Assembly (NCBI GenBank): GCA_015482705.2
Contig: JADMLA020000007.1
Location: 1 to 35,309, forward strand
Length of the DNA: 35,309 bases
Reading direction: 5' to 3'
Origin: Prosthecochloris sp.
GTDB taxonomy: Bacteria > Bacteroidota > Chlorobiia > Chlorobiales > Chlorobiaceae
The notes below the pieces were generated by a model, which saw only the letters and a list, made by a program, of their open reading frames with translations, was not told where the DNA came from and ran no database searches. Each line of letters begins with the position of its first letter. Position 1 is the first letter of the stretch. Made by a program: the position numbers and the translations under genes. Below are positions 30,812 to 35,309 of this stretch, one piece after another.

Positions 30812-32134
30812 ATGAACATGGAGGTCCTTCAGAAACAGGATAATGAGATTTTTGATGCGATAAGCGGTGAAGTTCGCCGCCAGACGGAAACTCTCGAACT
30901 GATTGCATCTGAGAATTTTGCAAGCCGTGCCGTTATGGAAGCTTGCGGTTCGGTCATGACAAACAAGTATGCCGAAGGATATCCAGGCAAAAGGTATTAC
31001 GGGGGTTGTGAGTATGTCGATGTTGCGGAAAACCTCGCCAGGGAACGTGCGAAAAAACTGTTCGGTTGCGAGTATGTCAATGTCCAGCCGCATTCGGGTT
31101 CGAGTGCGAACATGGGGGTGCTTTTTGCTGTATTGAAGCCCGGTGACAAGATTATGGGACTCGATCTGTCGCACGGCGGCCATTTGACTCATGGCAGCAA
31201 GGTCAATTTTTCGGGTCAGTTTTTTGAGGCTCATACTTATGGGGTGGACAGGGCGACAGGTTGCATCGATATGAACAAGATCGAGGAAATGGCTCTTCAG
31301 GTTCGTCCGAAGCTTATCATCTGCGGAGCGAGTGCCTATTCCCAGGGATTTGATTTCAAAGCGTTCAGAAGTGTTGCCGATAAGGTAGGGGCTTTTCTCA
31401 TGGCCGATATCGCTCATCCGGCAGGCCTGATTGCTTCGGGTTTGTTGAACGATCCCATACCGCACTGTCATTTTGTGACAACGACAACCCATAAAACCCT
31501 TCGGGGGCCTCGGGGTGGCATGATCATGATGGGTCAGGACTTCGAAAACCCCCTTGGAATCACGGTCAAGACGAAGAGCGGAGTACGTACCAAAATGATG
31601 TCCGAGGTGATCGACGCAGAGATCATGCCCGGAATTCAGGGGGGACCGCTTATGCATATTATCGCTGCCAAAGGTGTCGCTTTCGGTGAAGCCTTGCGGC
31701 CCGAGTTTCATGACTATGCAGTACAGGTTCGTAAAAATGCGGCTGTTATGGCTGACAAGTTTATCGGTCTCGATTACCACATTGTCAGCGGTGGAACAAA
31801 AAACCATCTTATGCTGATCGATCTGCGCAACAAGGATGTTACCGGAAAGGTCGCGGAAAACCTTCTGCATAAAGCAGGTATTACAGTCAATAAAAATATG
31901 GTGCCTTTCGATGATAAGTCTCCTTTTGTGACAAGCGGTATCCGTATCGGAACACCGGCTATGACGACAAGAGGGATGAACGAATCACACGCGGAAACCA
32001 TTGTAGGATTGATCGACAGGGTTATCAGCGCAGCTAACAGTGACCGGGCAGAAAAAGTTTGTGTGCAGGTAAGAGAGGATGTCAAGGCGATGTGCGGGGC
32101 ATTACCTCTCAATGATTTTGGCCCTACTCCATGA
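30812..32134 (+). CDS. glyA: Serine hydroxymethyltransferase
   Basis: A 440-residue protein. PLP lysine is Lys228 in TTTHKTLRGPRGGMI. Other family landmarks are TLELIASENFAS, NKYAEGYPGKRYYGGCEYVD, the NVQPHSGSSAN loop, and the GTPAMTTRGM segment near the end. AAGGAG stands about 12 bases before the ATG at 30812, or about 18 before the ATG two codons on. It converts serine and tetrahydrofolate to glycine and methylene-tetrahydrofolate. The 177-base gap after ribBA holds no gene and no clear terminator, so cotranscription is possible. Confidence 0.97.
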   Translation: MNMEVLQKQDNEIFDAISGEVRRQTETLELIASENFASRAVMEACGSVMTNKYAEGYPGKRYYGGCEYVDVAENLARERAKKLFGCEYVNVQPHSGSSANMGVLFAVLKPGDKIMGLDLSHGGHLTHGSKVNFSGQFFEAHTYGVDRATGCIDMNKIEEMALQVRPKLIICGASAYSQGFDFKAFRSVADKVGAFLMADIAHPAGLIASGLLNDPIPHCHFVTTTTHKTLRGPRGGMIMMGQDFENPLGITVKTKSGVRTKMMSEVIDAEIMPGIQGGPLMHIIAAKGVAFGEALRPEFHDYAVQVRKNAAVMADKFIGLDYHIVSGGTKNHLMLIDLRNKDVTGKVAENLLHKAGITVNKNMVPFDDKSPFVTSGIRIGTPAMTTRGMNESHAETIVGLIDRVISAANSDRAEKVCVQVREDVKAMCGALPLNDFGPTP

Positions 32135-32234
32135 ATGAGAAGCTGGAATTCGGAAGACTGTTGAATTGTTTGTTTGTTGAATTTTAGAGCGACATGTCGG
32201 GATGCTCGTTCATGTGAGATACCTGCCGATGATC

Positions 32235-32266
32235 CCGTAGGGGCGAAAAATTTTTCGCCCCTACGG
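32235..32266. repeat. Perfect 32-bp palindrome (copy 2 of 2)
   Basis: Identical to the core at 6181-6212: half site CCGTAGGGGCGAAAAA followed by its reverse complement. It lies in the 190-base gap between glyA and the DUF2784 gene and could act as a terminator for glyA. GTTGAATT-type short repeats about 75 bases upstream resemble those upstream of copy 1. Confidence 0.75.
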
Positions 32267-32324
32267 TGCTTCTCGGTGTCGAATGCTATCCCTCCCAACT
32301 CGTCACGCGCTTATCTGAGAAATC

Positions 32325-32693
32325 ATGGTCTACGAAATCGCTGCGGATGTCGTTGTGGCTTTCCATCTCTTGTTTATCATCTTTGTGATGGCAGGTGGAC
32401 TATTGTTCTTTTTGAAACGCTGGGTCATATGGTTCCATCTTCCTGCTGTTGTCTGGGCTGTGCTGATCGAGTGGGAAGGGTGGATCTGTCCTTTGACTCC
32501 CCTTGAAAACTATCTTCGACATACAGCAGAGGGAACCGGTTACGAAGGAGGGTTTATCGGGCACTATCTTCTTCCAGTTGTTTATCCGGCAGGTCTTACA
32601 CCGGAGATACAATATTTTCTCGGGGTATTGGTGATCGCCGTGAATCTTCTTTTATATGGTGTATACGTGATTACTTCGTTGCGCAACAGGTGA
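32325..32693 (+). CDS. DUF2784 family membrane protein
   Basis: A 122-residue integral membrane protein with about four helices. It has the family features: an N-terminal FHLLFIIFVMAGGLLFF helix, IEWEGWICPLTPLENYLR with a conserved WxCPLTxLEN core, a GFIGHYLLPVVYP segment, and a C-terminal helix before RNR. Function is unknown. It follows glyA by 190 bases with the palindrome between, so it may be a separate unit. No strong ribosome site is visible. Confidence 0.85.
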   Translation: MVYEIAADVVVAFHLLFIIFVMAGGLLFFLKRWVIWFHLPAVVWAVLIEWEGWICPLTPLENYLRHTAEGTGYEGGFIGHYLLPVVYPAGLTPEIQYFLGVLVIAVNLLLYGVYVITSLRNR

Positions 32694-32721
32694 GGTGAAA
32701 TGAAAGCATTACGGTTGGTTG

Positions 32722-32826
32722 TTACCTGCGCCTGAATGTGAGCCACAGGAGGCCGGCCAAAAGGTATATCGAGAGGAACGTCATAAGCTCGAAAAACATG
32801 TGTGAATGTATGAATTCGGAAAGCAT
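32722..32826 (-). CDS. Possible 34-residue single-span membrane peptide
   Basis: An ATG at 32826 (minus strand) opens a 34-codon frame ending in TAA at 32722. The peptide has a short polar start (MLSEFIHSH), one hydrophobic span of about 20 residues (MTFLSIYLLAGLLWL), and a basic end (TFRRR). This is the form of small membrane subunits such as CydX or CcoQ and follows the positive-inside rule. No clear ribosome site precedes it, and it could be chance. It lies between the convergent ends of the DUF2784 and dnaG genes, in a 264-base stretch without any other gene. Confidence 0.35.
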   Translation of the reverse strand: MLSEFIHSHMFFELMTFLSIYLLAGLLWLTFRRR

Positions 32827-32957
32827 AGGGGATCACTGGTTGGGGGTTGAAAGTGATTTTATGATAATATTATAAGAAATAAAATGCACAAGTAATACGA
32901 TTTAGTTACACTGATGTGTTTTTTTCAAGCGACGGAGCCTGGTTTTGCAAGATCATC

Positions 32958-34853
32958 TCAATGGCTTTGCAGGATGATCTTGATCATCTTATTGACCTCT
33001 GCTTCGGTTGTCTGTTCTTCCTTACGCAGAATGTTGAGTTCGGCTGCAAGTTTTTTTTCCATATCGAGGTCGGGGGCAGTGTGTAATTTTTCGGTTACCC
33101 GCTTTCTTTTTTCTCGGAAATCTTCCAGGATAAGACTTCTCACTGAATCGAGAAAGGCAGTCAAACACCGTTTTGCTTTTTGCTGCTGCTCGTCGAATGA
33201 TTCGTACCAACGTTTGCTCACCGGCGGATCTATCAAGAGGCCCGAAGCGAGGTCGCGAGCTTCAGGAAGCGATATCGAGCTTATTTCCGTTGTGATGTCA
33301 AGGTAGCTGTCAGGAACGCTCTGTTTTTCCCGGTATCGTTTGATAAGGTGTTGGAGTATATGGGTTGCCAGCGGATTGGATAGTTTCAGGAGTGCTTCAT
33401 GAGAAGCACAAAACTCGAGTACTTCGTTTCCATACCATGTGCTTTCGAGCAATGCTTTGATGAATGTTTTTTCAAGCACCGAAAGCGATGAATTATTTAC
33501 GGTGCTTTTGTCTGCAATTTCCTTTTCATACTCAGATCGTTTTACACTGCGCTTCATGGGTTTGGCCTCAGCCATAATTTCCTTGAGAACCGCTACGCTG
33601 ATGCCGACTTTTTGTTCGAGTTCCTGCAGGTAAAATTCTTTGCGGGCAGTGTCGGGAACAAGTGCGACTGTTTTGAGCATTTCATGGACAGCATGTGATT
33701 TTTTCTCCGGTTGTTCGAAAAAACCGAGCTTGCGATAAAAGGAGATTTGAAAATCGGTAAACGATTCTCTCGAACTTTCTACGAACTGCAAAAACCCTTC
33801 TTTCCCATTTTTTCTTATAAGACTATCCGGATCTTCACCTTTCGGGAGGGATGCTATCCAAGGTGTAAGACCCGATCCTACAAGGATATCAATCCCTGAA
33901 AGCATTGATTTTAACCCGGCTTCGTCGCCGTCATAAACAAAGAGCACGTCTTCGGTGTATCGTCGCAATATTTTTGCCTGTTCACGGGTCAGTGCCGTTC
34001 CGCAGGATGCTACTGCGTTACAGAGGTCGGCCTGATGAAGGGCCAGCACATCCATATAACCTTCTACAAGAATAGCCAAGGCCTCTTTGCGAATAGTTTC
34101 TTTCGCTGTATGCAGACCATAGAGGACTTTGGATTTGTCGAAGACTCTACTTTCGGGTGAATTGAGGTATTTAGGAGTATCTTTATCGTTGCTCAGCGTT
34201 CTTCCACCGAAACCGATGACCTGGCCGCCTATGGAAAAAATTGGAAACATGATCCGGTTACGGAAGTAGTCGTAGTAAGAGTTTTTTTTCGCGTTGTGAT
34301 AAACAATGCCTGTCGAAACGAGATGTTCGAGCGGTATTTTAGCGCGTTTTGCATGAGAAAGCAGGTACTCCCACTGGTCGGGCGCATAGCCAAGGCCGAA
34401 TGTTGTTATGGTTTTGGGGGTTAGACCTCTTTTGGTCACAAGGTAGCCGAGTCCCGTTTTCCCATCTGAGGAATTAAGCAGCCGGTTGAAAAGCCTTGCC
34501 GCCCACTTGAGCGTTTCGTGGGCGGTTTGCTCGGCTGGACCGGGAGTTGCCTGACCTTTCACATAGCTGCTGATATCCACACCGCAACGTTTGGCACCTA
34601 TTTCCACTGCTTCAGGGAAAGAGACCTTTTCCATTTCCATGATGAAGGTAAAGACGTTTCCTCCTTTTCCGCTTGAAAAACACTTGTAGATCTGCTTATC
34701 AGGAGAGACGACGAACGAGGGTGTTTTTTCCTTGGTGAAAGGTGAAAGTGCCTTGAAGTTTCTACCGGAGGGCCGGAGTTTCACATAATCCGATATCACA
34801 TCGACGATATCGCAGCTTTCTCGTATTTCGTCAATTTTGTTCTGCGGAATCAT
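32958..34853 (-). CDS. dnaG: DNA primase with degenerate zinc ribbon
   Basis: A 631-residue primase of normal length. The N-terminal domain keeps the DnaG frame (FKALSPFTKEKTPSF, then KQIYKCFSSGKGGNVFTF), but the zinc ligands C-x2-H...C-x2-C are reduced to Ser37, Thr40, Cys58 and Ser61. The RNA polymerase domain includes IFSIGGQVIGFGGRTLSNDK. The TOPRIM centre is complete: ILVEGYMDVLALHQ and LFVYDGDEAGLKS. The C-terminal 200 residues are helical and should bind DnaB. I recall similar loss of zinc ligands in Bacteroidota primases, so it is likely a lineage trait. The gene is alone on the minus strand. Confidence 0.95.
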   Translation of the reverse strand: MIPQNKIDEIRESCDIVDVISDYVKLRPSGRNFKALSPFTKEKTPSFVVSPDKQIYKCFSSGKGGNVFTFIMEMEKVSFPEAVEIGAKRCGVDISSYVKGQATPGPAEQTAHETLKWAARLFNRLLNSSDGKTGLGYLVTKRGLTPKTITTFGLGYAPDQWEYLLSHAKRAKIPLEHLVSTGIVYHNAKKNSYYDYFRNRIMFPIFSIGGQVIGFGGRTLSNDKDTPKYLNSPESRVFDKSKVLYGLHTAKETIRKEALAILVEGYMDVLALHQADLCNAVASCGTALTREQAKILRRYTEDVLFVYDGDEAGLKSMLSGIDILVGSGLTPWIASLPKGEDPDSLIRKNGKEGFLQFVESSRESFTDFQISFYRKLGFFEQPEKKSHAVHEMLKTVALVPDTARKEFYLQELEQKVGISVAVLKEIMAEAKPMKRSVKRSEYEKEIADKSTVNNSSLSVLEKTFIKALLESTWYGNEVLEFCASHEALLKLSNPLATHILQHLIKRYREKQSVPDSYLDITTEISSISLPEARDLASGLLIDPPVSKRWYESFDEQQQKAKRCLTAFLDSVRSLILEDFREKRKRVTEKLHTAPDLDMEKKLAAELNILRKEEQTTEAEVNKMIKIILQSH

Positions 34854-35219
34854 TGAACGATGCGGTATGCTTTTGTGGAATTGTTTGTATCGCGTTTTTC
34901 AGCTTTCCTATCTTTTTGGTTTGCTCGATGCTTTTGATCATATGATAGTGTGAAAAACAGCAATTCGCAATCGTCGGTCATTCGTATCGTGTTTTTATTT
35001 ATGCGGACGGTTAAGAAAATATCGACCAGAGAAAAAAGATTTTTCCTGAAACTTTCATTTTTTCTAAATTTCTCGACAATACTGTAAAAATGCTTATCGG
35101 TTGAGGTTGAAAAACGGTTTTTCGCAGTTGTTTTTATTTGTATACTTCCCGTAATCAGTCATGTTCATCTTCCGCAGTCGGTAGTATATCCACAATATGT
35201 TTAAAAATATATTCATGCT
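34854..35219. other. AT-rich divergent intergenic region
   Basis: A 366-base gap between dnaG (minus) and the gene starting at 35220 (plus), with no credible gene. It has several T- and A-runs and a small dyad GAAAAAC-G-GTTTTTC at 35109-35123. TTGTAT near 35148 is a candidate promoter element. Promoters for both flanking genes must lie here. Confidence 0.5.
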
Positions 35220-35309
35220 ATGAAACAAGGAATATTCACGACTCTCCTGATCGTGTTGACGACGCTGGTGTCGGGAGGTTTTTACCTCTGGATGGGAACG
35301 ACGCCGGAC
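35220..35309 (+). CDS. N-terminal fragment of a membrane-anchored or secreted protein (partial)
   Basis: The first 30 codons of a gene cut by the window end. The sequence begins MKQGIFTTLLIVLTTLVSGG and goes on FYLWMGTTPD: a short basic start and one hydrophobic segment, i.e. a signal peptide or an N-terminal anchor. An anchor followed by FYLW is compatible with MltG-like endolytic transglycosylases, among others, but 30 residues are too few to name it. Upstream is the AT-rich dnaG divergent region. Confidence 0.55.
   Translation, partial: MKQGIFTTLLIVLTTLVSGGFYLWMGTTPD

Noticed and set aside
35188..35196. A DnaA-box-like ATATCCACA near dnaG, possible replication origin
   Set aside because: A single near match with no cluster of boxes and no dnaA or dnaN gene nearby; primase genes are often away from the origin.

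Overview
The window looks like chromosome from a green sulfur bacterium (Chlorobiota, in the Chlorobium/Prosthecochloris range). This is a judgement from gene content and protein style: paired Chlorobium-type 2[4Fe-4S] ferredoxins, a DnaG primase with the degenerate zinc ribbon I associate with the Bacteroidota/Chlorobiota side, a half-length CarB, and a middling GC content. No rRNA, tRNA, CRISPR array, transposase or phage gene was seen.

Left part (1-5752): the end of an ABC exporter is followed by a MarR-type regulator and a tightly overlapping three-gene envelope operon (RND-superfamily exporter, LolA-like periplasmic protein, DUF1302-like outer-membrane barrel). An almost identical palindrome, TGTTAG-N5-CTAACA, lies in front of the regulator and again in front of the RND gene, so this reads as a self-contained regulated export unit. 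A repeat-rich gene-poor stretch (5753-6391) and two separate methyltransferase genes follow.

Centre (8373-21690): a clear cobalamin riboswitch heads a long leader and then a nearly gap-free run of genes. In order these are a PduX-like L-threonine kinase, a cysteine-synthase-like PLP enzyme, an ATP-grasp ligase, a DUF4213/DUF364 (putative heavy-metal chelation) protein, an MFS exporter, an ABC ATPase with two DUF3526 permeases, and a TonB-dependent receptor. My reading is a non-NRPS metallophore system covering synthesis, export and re-uptake, apparently coupled to B12/cobalt status. It is not a pathway I recognise, and I regard it as the most interesting thing here. A DtxR-family regulator with an iron-type metal site and a DUF3793 protein follow.

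Iron part (21749-26296): two ferredoxins, feoC, feoB and two feoA genes lie on the minus strand, followed by a ferritin-like protein. A 17-19 bp dyad (TTTATTT-TGTCT-AAATAAA) occurs at a candidate promoter in the riboswitch leader, again ahead of a possible small RNA between the TonB gene and dtxR, and in weaker form ahead of feoA. This suggests that one metalloregulator ties these units together. The candidate small RNA carries two exact copies of an anti-Shine-Dalgarno 10-mer and ends in a strong terminator.

Right part (26362-35309): a Rieske-like protein lacking one histidine ligand, a putative molybdenum-carrier protein, a C-terminal half CarB, RibBA, GlyA, a DUF2784 membrane protein, a possible 34-residue membrane peptide, DnaG, and the first codons of a membrane-anchored or secreted protein. 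A perfect 32-bp palindrome occurs twice, at 6181 and 32235.
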